From Bacteroidota bacterium (GTDB taxonomy: Bacteria > Bacteroidota > Bacteroidia > JABDFU01), in NCBI GenBank assembly GCA_016183775.1, contig JACPDY010000056.1:1-33091 (forward strand): a stretch of DNA of 33,091 bases. Reading direction: 5' to 3'. The notes under the pieces are model-generated. The model made no database searches. It had not been told where the DNA came from and saw only the letters and a list, made by a program, of their open reading frames with translations. This document shows, piece after piece, positions 26,769 to 33,091 of this stretch. The stretch's first letter is position 1. Each line of letters begins with the position of its first letter. Position numbers and translations under genes: made by a program.

Positions 26769-26770
26769 CG

Positions 26771-27502
26771 ATGGCATTGATACTGAATATTGAAACAGCT
26801 ACCACCGTTTGTTCTGTGGCGCTTGCAAAAGACGGTGAACTGCTTGCTCTGAAAGAAATCAACAACGGATACACCCACGCCGAAAATCTGACTGTTTTTA
26901 TTGAAGGACTTGTCAAAGAAGCTAACATAAAATTTAGTGATCTTGACGCCATTGCCATAAGTAAAGGGCCCGGTTCGTATACGGGTTTACGTATTGGGGT
27001 TTCGACTGCGAAGGGGTTGTGTTATGGGTTGGGGAAGGCGCTCATTGGTTTATCTACCCTCAAATGCCTCACATTTCTGGTTCAAAGTTCAAAGTTCAAA
27101 GTTCAAAGTCGAAATGAAAATATTTCCCTCGTCCCTCGTCCTTCGTCCCTCGTCCCTTTGCTTTGTCCCATGTTGGATGCAAGAAGGATGGAAGTATATT
27201 GTGCTTTGTATGATGAGAAATTAAACGAAATCGAACCCATACAAGCCAAAATAATTGATGAACACTCTTTTGAAGAACACTTGAAAAATAATGTAATTTA
27301 TTTTTTTGGCGATGGCGCTGCCAAATGCCGTGAAAAGCTCGGAACAAATGCTAACGCTGTTTTTATTGATAATGTATTTCCATCAGCTGCTGCTATGATC
27401 TCTTTTTCAGAGGCAGCCTTTAATACACAACAATTTGAAGATGTCGCTTATTTTGAACCGTACTACCTGAAAGACTTTGTGGCGGGGCCGAAGAAGGGTT
27501 AG
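26771..27502 (+). CDS. tsaB: TsaB, tRNA N6-threonylcarbamoyladenosine synthesis protein
   Basis: The 243-residue ASKHA-fold protein has LNIETATTVCSVAL at the N-terminus, the TsaB signature GPGSYTGLRIGVSTAKGL near residues 65-82, and later PMLDARRMEVY. TsaB is the partner of TsaD, TsaE and TsaC in making t6A37 on ANN-decoding tRNAs. It starts 2 nt after the adaptor stop codon, so it is probably cotranscribed with the efflux genes. Between LTFLV and CPMLDARR about 28 residues derive from two 7-nt tandem repeats (27080-27153). The frame stays open, but this segment is foreign to the family and may form a surface loop. Confidence 0.88.
   Translation: MALILNIETATTVCSVALAKDGELLALKEINNGYTHAENLTVFIEGLVKEANIKFSDLDAIAISKGPGSYTGLRIGVSTAKGLCYGLGKALIGLSTLKCLTFLVQSSKFKVQSRNENISLVPRPSSLVPLLCPMLDARRMEVYCALYDEKLNEIEPIQAKIIDEHSFEEHLKNNVIYFFGDGAAKCREKLGTNANAVFIDNVFPSAAAMISFSEAAFNTQQFEDVAYFEPYYLKDFVAGPKKG
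27080..27160 (+). repeat. Two adjacent 7-nt tandem repeats inside tsaB
   Basis: GTTCAAA is repeated four times at 27080-27107. After an 18-nt spacer, CCCTCGT is repeated at 27126-27153 (four units, one variant CCTTCGT), with a partial unit to 27160. Each array is 28 nt. Both look like low-complexity minisatellites that normally lie between genes, yet here they are within a coding frame. Confidence 0.85.
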
Positions 27503-27547
27503 TATATCCGTTAGGAATATAAAAATTGCTCTTTGATCTTTTATTAG

Positions 27548-27561
27548 TACCCAAACGGGTA
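27548..27561. terminator. Possible bidirectional terminator between tsaB and the HEPN-like gene
   Basis: A short hairpin TACCC-AAAC-GGGTA sits between convergent genes. A/T pairs extend it, but there is no clear T run. It is weak evidence for termination in either direction. Confidence 0.3.
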
Positions 27562-27565
27562 TATA

Positions 27566-28372
27566 TTAATAATCAACCCCACAACCGCATTCAATTATGT
27601 AATCTTTACGATAAAAGTTCATAAATGCAGCCACTGATTCAAGGGTTTTGTTGTAATCAAAATTTAATGCGGTTTTGATTAGTTTCTCATAGCGTAATGG
27701 ATTATCCTCATGTTTCGTATGGACAATATCATCACGAAAATTTTTAAGGTTCCATATCCTTTGATTGCTCGAAGTAGATTTTTGAAAGAAATTTTTCTTG
27801 GTAACATCTGGTAAGACCTCTGTTATTTTTGTTTTAAAATCAAGATGTTCCTGTATCTGAGATTTATTAAATATTTCAGTTTTCTTTGATTGTTCTTTTT
27901 TAAAAGAGTAATTATCGGGGATTAGCTGATTAATGAATGATTCAATTGATGTAAATAGATAGATAACGAACCCACTCGTAAGTCCATAATAGTTATACAT
28001 TTCATTAATAGCAGTTTCTGTTACTTTTTGTGAAAGATCAAGTTTGATTAAAAGATTATACTTGAACTCTTTAATGCGCGAAACACTAATTTGAGCATTA
28101 TGAAAATAAATTAATGTAGGATCAGGTACGGGGAATATATAGTTGTTGCCTTCTATTTTATGTGCAAATCCACCAATGGCTTTATCAGTACTTTTATCAG
28201 TGACAGCATAAAAAATGCAATTCTTCTTTGAATCTAACTTTTTTGAATCAAAATTTTCATCGATATGAAAAACTTCATAATTGTTTTTTGCTAATTCAAT
28301 TGATTTTGGATCCTTTTCAAGTAAAAATCTTTTTTTAATGTGCTCTTCACGGAAATTAAATATAATTAGTAT
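27566..28372 (-). CDS. HEPN-like protein, start codon unclear
   Basis: The minus-strand frame is open from 28378 to the stop at 27566, but the first ATG is at 28000 and no ATG, GTG or TTG occurs above it. A natural N-terminus would be ILIIFNFREEHIKKR from an ATA at 28372 (268 residues). Starting at 28000 would leave 144 residues. The C-terminal half is helical and contains NLKNFRDDIVHTKHED with R and H in an R-x4-H spacing (about residues 213 and 218 of the long form). This is the HEPN RNase-type signature, preceded by ESFINQLIP. HEPN proteins often act as toxins or defence nucleases, and the neighbouring genes are a restriction system. The HEPN call is by motif only. Confidence 0.55.
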   Translation of the reverse strand: MLIIFNFREEHIKKRFLLEKDPKSIELAKNNYEVFHIDENFDSKKLDSKKNCIFYAVTDKSTDKAIGGFAHKIEGNNYIFPVPDPTLIYFHNAQISVSRIKEFKYNLLIKLDLSQKVTETAINEMYNYYGLTSGFVIYLFTSIESFINQLIPDNYSFKKEQSKKTEIFNKSQIQEHLDFKTKITEVLPDVTKKNFFQKSTSSNQRIWNLKNFRDDIVHTKHEDNPLRYEKLIKTALNFDYNKTLESVAAFMNFYRKDYIIECGCGVDY

Positions 28373-28378
28373 CTCGAC

Positions 28379-28789
28379 CTAAAACAATGACAATTGACTG
28401 TCATCATCTGATTGAATTTGAGGTTTGGGCTGAGAATGTTGATCAGGCTTTGCCTCTATATATATTTCCTGCCGTTCTTCCGATTTAACCATTACAGTTT
28501 CAATATCTGCAATAGCTAATTCAATTTCATTGGGCGCATCGGGAATATTATTTTCTGCTTTGTAAATACGAGCATCTACTACTTGCCTCCACCAAATTTC
28601 AAGTAACTCAATTGAGGATGTTAGTTTCTTTTTATGAGCAATTGCTGATTGCATGTTAATTACATCCAGTTTTTCAGAAAGCCTTTTGTCAGGCATTGTT
28701 GCTAATATAGCAACATTGGCATCCCAATTTTCAAGAGCTTTTTGTATGCGTGGATCTCGTACTGAGCCTGTCGAAGGATCGTTACTCAC
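28379..28789 (-). CDS. Small acidic protein with C-terminal beta-clamp-binding motif
   Basis: The 136-residue protein starts at a GTG that overlaps the end of the restriction gene (GTGAGTAA). The body is helical (IQKALENWDANVAILATMP, then ELLEIWWRQVVDARIYKAE). An acidic, disordered-looking tail ends exactly in DDDSQLSLF. QL(S/D)LF is the consensus pentapeptide that binds the hydrophobic pocket of the DnaN sliding clamp, usually at a free C-terminus or in a flexible tail. I do not recognise the family. The first nine residues (NDPSTGSVRD) are encoded by a repeat-like sequence, so the original start may differ. Its stop TAG is directly followed in frame by the HEPN-like coding region. Confidence 0.7.
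   Translation of the reverse strand: MSNDPSTGSVRDPRIQKALENWDANVAILATMPDKRLSEKLDVINMQSAIAHKKKLTSSIELLEIWWRQVVDARIYKAENNIPDAPNEIELAIADIETVMVKSEERQEIYIEAKPDQHSQPKPQIQSDDDSQLSLF
28752..28784. repeat. Short repeat-like sequence at the restriction gene / small gene junction
   Basis: The core ACTGAGCCTGTCGAAGG matches my memory of a short sequence dispersed in many bacterial genomes, including Bacteroidota. It lies between GATC tetramers and overlaps the stop codon of the upstream gene and the first codons of the next one. Only this copy occurs in the window, so its repetitive nature is recalled and not shown here. Confidence 0.4.
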
Positions 28790-29333
28790 TTGACCCTCCT
28801 TCTACAATTTTAATTTCTTCATGGGTTAATTCATACAGCTCATAAACTAATTGATTTATTTTTTCTTCGCTGTATTCAATACGTTGTCTTATTTGGTCTG
28901 TTTTGGTTTGAAGTTTCTCGGTTTTTAATTCTTCATTTAATTTTAAAAGTAAATCAACATGCTTTATAACTTCAACTCTTGTAGTTGCTTTACCTTCCTG
29001 TATTGGCAAGTCCCTCAAATCTTGCAAAAGCATTTTTGGAAATGTTCCTTTGAATGCGTTAGGAGAAGTATTTAGATGATAGAAAGAAATTAATTTTGAA
29101 TTAATAAGTCCTAAGAGGTATTTAGGTTCTATTCTATTTCCAACAAGCCTTATCCCATCAACTGAATTGGAAAAAACGTAATCGCCATCAATGAAAGTAG
29201 CCTGAATTATTCCTTTTGCAGTAACTTCCCTTACAATAATTCTTTCACCATTAAACCATTCGGGCTTGCGCGGTGCAGCTAACCACCTTCCATAATCAAT
29301 ATACCCGCCTTTCCAGTTTAAAGAGTATCTCAA
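28782..29333 (-). CDS. Type IIG restriction-methylation enzyme, C-terminal specificity fragment
   Basis: The 183-residue frame from a TTG at 29333 is continuous upstream with codons giving HRPLLGGSEILRYSLNWKGG. That pattern is typical of the TaqI-like C-terminal target recognition domain of Eco57I-class enzymes (PLLxGxxIxRY, then GRWLAAPRKPEWF). The ending INQLVYELYELTHEEIKIVE is the usual C-terminus of such enzymes. It is therefore the end of the gene beginning at 31740, displaced by a frameshift near 29390. As it stands it could be made as a separate specificity polypeptide only if an internal start is used. Confidence 0.75.
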   Translation of the reverse strand: MRYSLNWKGGYIDYGRWLAAPRKPEWFNGERIIVREVTAKGIIQATFIDGDYVFSNSVDGIRLVGNRIEPKYLLGLINSKLISFYHLNTSPNAFKGTFPKMLLQDLRDLPIQEGKATTRVEVIKHVDLLLKLNEELKTEKLQTKTDQIRQRIEYSEEKINQLVYELYELTHEEIKIVEGGSSE

Positions 29334-29385
29334 AATTTCAGATCCTCCTAATAAAGGCCGGTGTGTAGATTTCGTCTTCTTTTCG

Positions 29386-29727
29386 CTATGGAAATTCGTT
29401 TCCTTTTTGTGGTGCTATGCCTTTCTCTTTTTCGTAAACTTTTACACCCCAAACTACTTCAGCAAAGTCGGACAACTGAGTTTTACATTGCCTAACAGTT
29501 TCAATAACTGACAAAGATTTTGGATTAGTATATATTGGGAAAAGAAAAGTTTGATTGTTTGTGATTGTACTTAATTTAAGAGTATAACTTTCTTTCAATT
29601 CAGTGTCCCATCTGTTAACTGAAAAAGAATCCGGTGGATTACCTGTTGAAAATAATATAATACAAGTTTCCACTGTTGCATCCTTAAATGTTTGTTTCGG
29701 TGTAATTACAATTTCATCTATACAAAC
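29386..29727 (-). CDS. Type IIG restriction-methylation enzyme, middle fragment
   Basis: This continues the frame of 29728-31740 directly after its TAG. The codons read VCIDEIVITPKQTFKDATVE and so on, which fits the region that follows motif VIII in Eco57I-type methyltransferases. A GTG at 29673 gives a 95-residue product. The frame ends in TAG at 29386. Removing one base from the TTTCC stretch near 29390 (minus strand) would instead read GNEFHSEKKTK and join the specificity fragment. Confidence 0.7.
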   Translation of the reverse strand, partial: VCIDEIVITPKQTFKDATVETCIILFSTGNPPDSFSVNRWDTELKESYTLKLSTITNNQTFLFPIYTNPKSLSVIETVRQCKTQLSDFAEVVWGVKVYEKEKGIAPQKGNEFP

Positions 29728-31740
29728 CTACTTTGAGAGAAATTTTCTGTATTTATCATCATAAACAGAAGCCGTCCATGCGGAAGGTATAATAAATCCA
29801 ATTTTTGCATTGCTATTTGCAATCTGTATAGCTCGTTCAGTAAAAAGATTGTACGTATCAAGCTGATAGTTTGAAACATTATATTTTTGTCTCAGATACA
29901 AATCTTCATCAGGTAATAATAACGCTCCATATGGAGGATTACCAATAACAATATCAAATCCACCGGTTTTGCCATAAAGCATAAACGGTTCTTCTACGCT
30001 ATCTGTAAAACCTTTCATCGCATCGTCTAACTCTTTTTCTGCTTCTGCCGATTTAACAAGCGCTTTTTTTAATCTTTCTTTGGGGTTCACTTTTTGAATA
30101 GGCGTATTTTTTACATTAAAAACATCAGGAAATGCATGTTTCCAATCGAAAGGTTTTATATGCTTCTCAAACCCCAACTCAAACTCATCGTAAAAGTCGG
30201 TATCAATTAAACTATTCCCATCTTTAATATTATTGTCGAGATCAGGTAGAACTCGCTCATGAAATAGGCTTATCTGCTGTTTAATAGAGGCTTCGGTTTC
30301 ACCTTCCATGCATTTAAGTAACAAACTTAGCTTACTTACTTCAACAGCATTGGCATCAAGATCAACACCAAAAATATTATTGGTCAGTATGCGCTTTTTT
30401 TCGTGTGTGGTTAAGGTGCCCTGCGGTGTAAAAGGATTGTCCTTTCCTTTCTTTGTAGCATATCCTTTTTCATGATACCAGTTAACGTGGTGATTGAGTA
30501 AATATTCAAATGCGCCCACTAAAAATGAACCGCTGCCGCATGCAGGGTCAACAATTTTTATTTTCTCAATTTCTTTTGGCGTTTTTCCGTCAATCAATTT
30601 CCCTACGGTATTTTTTACTATGTATTCAACAATATACTGAGGTGTGTAAAATACTCCACCGGCTTTACGTACTTCAGGCTTTTCTTCAATTTTAACACCT
30701 CGTGCGGGTGTAGTACGAATTACTTTCCCAAGGAATTGCTCATAAGCATTGCCCAATACTTCAATAGGCATTACACGAAAATCGTAATTGCATAAGGGGA
30801 AATATAATTCGTTAATGACAATTTTCAGAACCTTGTTGTCGATTTTAAGGTTGGGTGTGATAATATCTTTCTTAAAATCGAAAAGACCGGAATTGTATTT
30901 ATCGTCAGCCTGATTAAAAAGATCGAGCAGATTTTTATAGGAATCGCCCTTTGAAACAGCTTTTTGCAATTGAGCTTCAGGTTCTACTGCACGATCTTCG
31001 CAAAAGCGCAGGAATATTAAACGATCAAGTGTTTGCTGAACGGAAAAGTTTATTTCTTCATCTGTTAATTTGTGGTTATTTAACGCGATGCTTTTTGCAA
31101 GATACAAACGCCATTCATCAAGACTTTTAACAAATCGTTTATCAAGGGTGTCGGTTCCTTTTTTAGTGGCGGCACTTTTTACAAACGAATCGAAACGACC
31201 TTTTGTTATTGCATCATGAGAAAACGTGTCGTAAATAAAATCAAACTCTTTAACGTAATCTTCAAAAGAGATGTGCTTTAATTTTGCAACGCTTGCGCTG
31301 TCGTTTAAGTTAGGAACACGCGAGCAATCGTAAACTATAAAATCTTCAAAATTGGTAAGAATAGAAACGTGCGCTTGTGCACTGCTTCCATAACGCCTTA
31401 ATTGATACGATGCTTCTTTATTTGTTTTAAGGGGAACGGAAGGTTTTTTTGCTTCAACAAAGAACAGGCGTTGTTTTCCGCTGCCTGCTAAACGAAAACC
31501 GTAATCGGGTGCTTTGGCCTTTCCGCGCACTACAACTTTATCTTCATAGATCACCTCGCGGTATGCTTCGGAATCTCCTTTTTCGTTGTCAATATCCCAG
31601 CCAAGTGCCTTAAAAAGTGGGTTAATGAAGTCTTGCCGTGTTTTTGCTTCGTTGTAATCGGGCAAATGGTAATCTTTACGGTGTTCTGCAAACCGTTCAA
31701 CGAGTTTTTGAATGCTATTTTTGGCTTCTTCGCGGGTCAT
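29728..31740 (-). CDS. Type IIG restriction-methylation enzyme, nuclease and methyltransferase part
   Basis: The 670-residue N-terminal part combines a PD-(D/E)xK nuclease domain of HsdR-N type (D79, then E96-A-K98 in FFVEAKKPSV) with a helical connector. An N6-adenine methyltransferase follows: SAM motif DPACGSGSF at 398-406 and catalytic NPPY at 601-604. Such Eco57I-class enzymes are normally about 1000 residues in one chain, with a C-terminal target recognition domain. Here a TAG at 29728 cuts the chain after KYRKFLSK, and the matching rest follows in frame. The catalytic motifs are intact. Without the recognition domain the product is probably inactive, unless the TAG is read through. Confidence 0.85.
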   Translation of the reverse strand: MTREEAKNSIQKLVERFAEHRKDYHLPDYNEAKTRQDFINPLFKALGWDIDNEKGDSEAYREVIYEDKVVVRGKAKAPDYGFRLAGSGKQRLFFVEAKKPSVPLKTNKEASYQLRRYGSSAQAHVSILTNFEDFIVYDCSRVPNLNDSASVAKLKHISFEDYVKEFDFIYDTFSHDAITKGRFDSFVKSAATKKGTDTLDKRFVKSLDEWRLYLAKSIALNNHKLTDEEINFSVQQTLDRLIFLRFCEDRAVEPEAQLQKAVSKGDSYKNLLDLFNQADDKYNSGLFDFKKDIITPNLKIDNKVLKIVINELYFPLCNYDFRVMPIEVLGNAYEQFLGKVIRTTPARGVKIEEKPEVRKAGGVFYTPQYIVEYIVKNTVGKLIDGKTPKEIEKIKIVDPACGSGSFLVGAFEYLLNHHVNWYHEKGYATKKGKDNPFTPQGTLTTHEKKRILTNNIFGVDLDANAVEVSKLSLLLKCMEGETEASIKQQISLFHERVLPDLDNNIKDGNSLIDTDFYDEFELGFEKHIKPFDWKHAFPDVFNVKNTPIQKVNPKERLKKALVKSAEAEKELDDAMKGFTDSVEEPFMLYGKTGGFDIVIGNPPYGALLLPDEDLYLRQKYNVSNYQLDTYNLFTERAIQIANSNAKIGFIIPSAWTASVYDDKYRKFLSK

Positions 31741-31753
31741 TTTTTAAGGGAAC

Positions 31754-31761
31754 CAAATATA
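31754..31761 (-). promoter_or_regulatory. Bacteroidota-type -7 element upstream of the restriction gene
   Basis: On the minus strand this reads TATATTTG, an exact match to the TAnnTTTG -7 consensus, 13 nt before the ATG at 31740. No TTTG -33 box is evident at the expected distance, so the promoter call is moderate. It implies a very short 5' leader. Confidence 0.45.
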
Positions 31762-31952
31762 CAATTTAGGGTGGAGAATGGGTAGGCTTATTTAGCCTGA
31801 AATTTAGTGTGTTGAAAAGTATTTTAATGGAAACCATCCGTATTCCTAAATAGCTGAAATCTTCAAGCGGATGGGTATTATTTGCATTTAATTAAGTGCA
31901 AATATGGAATTTTATAATTGCACTTCCTGAATTCTCAATTTTCGCTGTTTGA
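31762..31952. other. Intergenic stretch with two inverted repeats
   Basis: No gene is present. ATTTGCA (31880-31886) and TGCAAAT (31897-31903) form a near-palindrome of operator size. CCATCCG (31835-31841) and CGGATGG (31868-31874) form a second, looser inverted repeat. They lie between the restriction gene promoter and the IS630 element and could be binding sites or remnants. Confidence 0.35.
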
Positions 31953-32011
31953 TACTAAACCGCTATCAAGATATATAAAATAATTTTGTAATATTGTGGA
32001 CAAAAAGCCAC

Positions 32012-32374
32012 ATGTTACAGTTAAAAGTAAAACCACATTTAAGCAAACAAGCTTTGCTGAAGAAATTGCAAGGACAAAAAGACGTAAGGCTTTTTCAATA
32101 CTGGCAGATTATTTATAGCGTAAGTACCAATCCAGGGAAGCAGGCTGAAGAGTACGCTTCTTTATTAGGAATAAATAAAGAGAAGGTTTATCGGCTCGTT
32201 CAGCTATATAATAAGGACGGAGCCGATTTTGATACGGGATTAGTTTGGGGTGGTAGACGTGAGCAACGTAGCCACATGTCTTTAAAGCAAGAATCCAGCT
32301 TGTTAAAAACTTTAGAACAGAAAGCAGTAAAAGGTCAGATACTTACTGTTAATGATATAAAAAAGTTGATATAA
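32012..32374 (+). CDS. IS630 transposase, N-terminal fragment
   Basis: The frame from ATG 32012 (a TTG at 31994 would add six residues) encodes the helix-turn-helix half of an IS630 transposase (AEEYASLLGINKEKVYRLVQ, WGGRREQRSHMS). It ends at TAA 32372. The same frame continues after the stop with codons giving SSLGKSVSDDYIWDLF and KKKAPRPEHPQKD, the expected next part of the protein, so the TAA looks like a nonsense mutation. That middle part runs to the A8 run at 32498-32505. Confidence 0.75.
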   Translation: MLQLKVKPHLSKQALLKKLQGQKDVRLFQYWQIIYSVSTNPGKQAEEYASLLGINKEKVYRLVQLYNKDGADFDTGLVWGGRREQRSHMSLKQESSLLKTLEQKAVKGQILTVNDIKKLI

Positions 32375-32517
32375 AGCAGTTTGGGCAAATCGGTATCAGA
32401 TGATTATATATGGGATTTATTTTCCCGACACAACTGGAAGAAAAAAGCTCCCCGTCCGGAACATCCTCAAAAAGACATAAAAAAACAGAAGGTGTTTAAA
32501 AAAAACTCCCGCAGTTA

Positions 32518-33066
32518 TTGGGCTCCTACTTCACAGAAGTAAAGGATAAAAGGCCGGAAAAATTATTTTTTCAAGATGAAGCCCGATTCGGAAGAATCAA
32601 CAATGTAAACAGATGTTGGGTTCCTAAAAAATACCGACCCCTAGTTACTCAACAATTTGTTCGAGAATACACTTATGCTTACAGTACTGTTTGTCCGGAA
32701 ACAGGAGAAACCTATTCCATCATTGCCCCTTGCAATAATACAGAGCTAATGAATGTTTTTCTGACAGAAGTATCAATACATTATAATCACTATCGAATTG
32801 TCATGATCTTGGATGGAGCAGGATGGCATATCAGCAAAGAACTTGCAGTTCCCCAAAACATAAGACTACTACATTTGCCACCATATTCTCCCGAATTAAA
32901 CCCTGTTGAGCATATATGGGACTATATCCGTGAACAAAAGGGATTCAAGAACTATACATTCAACTCATTGGATGCAGTTGATGATAAACTTGAAAAAGCC
33001 TTGAGGGAATTACATAATGAAAAGGAAAAAATGAAATCGCTTTGTAATTTTAACTGGATTTATTAA
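32518..33066 (+). CDS. IS630 transposase, C-terminal DDE fragment
   Basis: The 182 residues from a TTG contain the full DDE triad region: QDEARFGR (first D), ILDGAGWH (second D) and SPELNPVEHIWDYI (E). Upstream in the same frame, codons read KLPQLLGSYF, which joins the middle part by a -1 shift at the A-rich run 32498-32505. The run contains A AAA AAC in register with the upstream frame, a classical slippery heptamer. The TTG is thus probably not a real start. Confidence 0.8.
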   Translation: MGSYFTEVKDKRPEKLFFQDEARFGRINNVNRCWVPKKYRPLVTQQFVREYTYAYSTVCPETGETYSIIAPCNNTELMNVFLTEVSIHYNHYRIVMILDGAGWHISKELAVPQNIRLLHLPPYSPELNPVEHIWDYIREQKGFKNYTFNSLDAVDDKLEKALRELHNEKEKMKSLCNFNWIY

Positions 33067-33091
33067 GCATCTTGATAGCGGTTTGGTATTA

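Larger units (their letters stand above)
31955..33086 (+). mobile_element. IS630-family insertion sequence, complete ends
   Basis: Inverted repeats lie just inside the ends. The left end (31955 on) reads CTAAACCGCTATCAAGAT, and the right end (33069-33086) is its reverse complement with one mismatch. Both ends are flanked by TA (31953-31954 and 33087-33088), the target duplication typical of the IS630/Tc1 superfamily. The element is 1132 bp and carries one transposase gene broken into pieces. Confidence 0.88.

Noticed and set aside
28379-29730. Reassignment of TAG to an amino acid in this genome
   Set aside because: Two long frames follow TAG codons in register, but ordinary genes here also end in TAG at sensible places (for example the oxidoreductase ending at 1918 and TauE/SafE ending at 11475). 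Nonsense mutation and a lost start codon are simpler.

Overview
The window looks like a chromosomal segment of a member of the Bacteroidota. It is AT-rich and has weak ribosome binding sites. It carries lineage-typical families: giant secreted proteins with an N-terminal DUF7948-like region, SBBP propeller repeats and SprB/PKD repeats, a TolB-like protein fused to an outer-membrane barrel, kynurenine 3-monooxygenase, and a RAYT with hairpin repeats. One good match to the Bacteroidota -7 element (TAnnTTTG) is visible. I saw no rRNA, tRNA or CRISPR array.

Layout. 1-346 holds no gene, only two terminator-like hairpins. 347-3680 is a two-gene overlapping operon: an FAD-dependent oxidoreductase of the amine-oxidase/UDP-galactopyranose-mutase-like type, then a polytopic GT-C-like membrane protein. 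3681-4765 is a REP/RAYT neighbourhood: a Y1 HUH transposase among short hairpins and a decayed 94-bp tandem repeat. 4766-6438 holds kmo and an overlapping small gene resembling EF-Tu domain 3. 6536-7548 (minus) holds a DUF1653 protein and a glyoxalase-II-like MBL hydrolase, separated by a large nested hairpin. 7609-12678 (plus) holds a TolB-like/outer-membrane-barrel protein, a half-length TauE/SafE protein and an M20 amidohydrolase.

12705-23764 is the most distinctive part. A two-gene module occurs twice: a giant secreted repeat protein on the minus strand, divergent from a ~505-residue helical protein of an unrecognised family on the plus strand. The first giant gene is broken by what looks like a ~41-nt deletion relative to its paralogue. 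Beyond its 3' end lies a vestige of a third giant-gene end, split by a 40-bp palindromic insertion.

23936-27502 is a TolC / HlyD-type adaptor / tsaB run; tsaB carries two in-frame 7-nt tandem repeats. 27566-31740 (minus) is a decaying defence locus. It contains a Type IIG restriction-methylation gene broken by an in-frame TAG and a frameshift, then a small protein ending in a canonical beta-clamp-binding pentapeptide, then a 268-codon HEPN-like frame with no ATG/GTG/TTG start. 31955-33086 is an IS630-family element with clear inverted repeats and a TA target duplication, but with an in-frame stop and a frameshift in its transposase.
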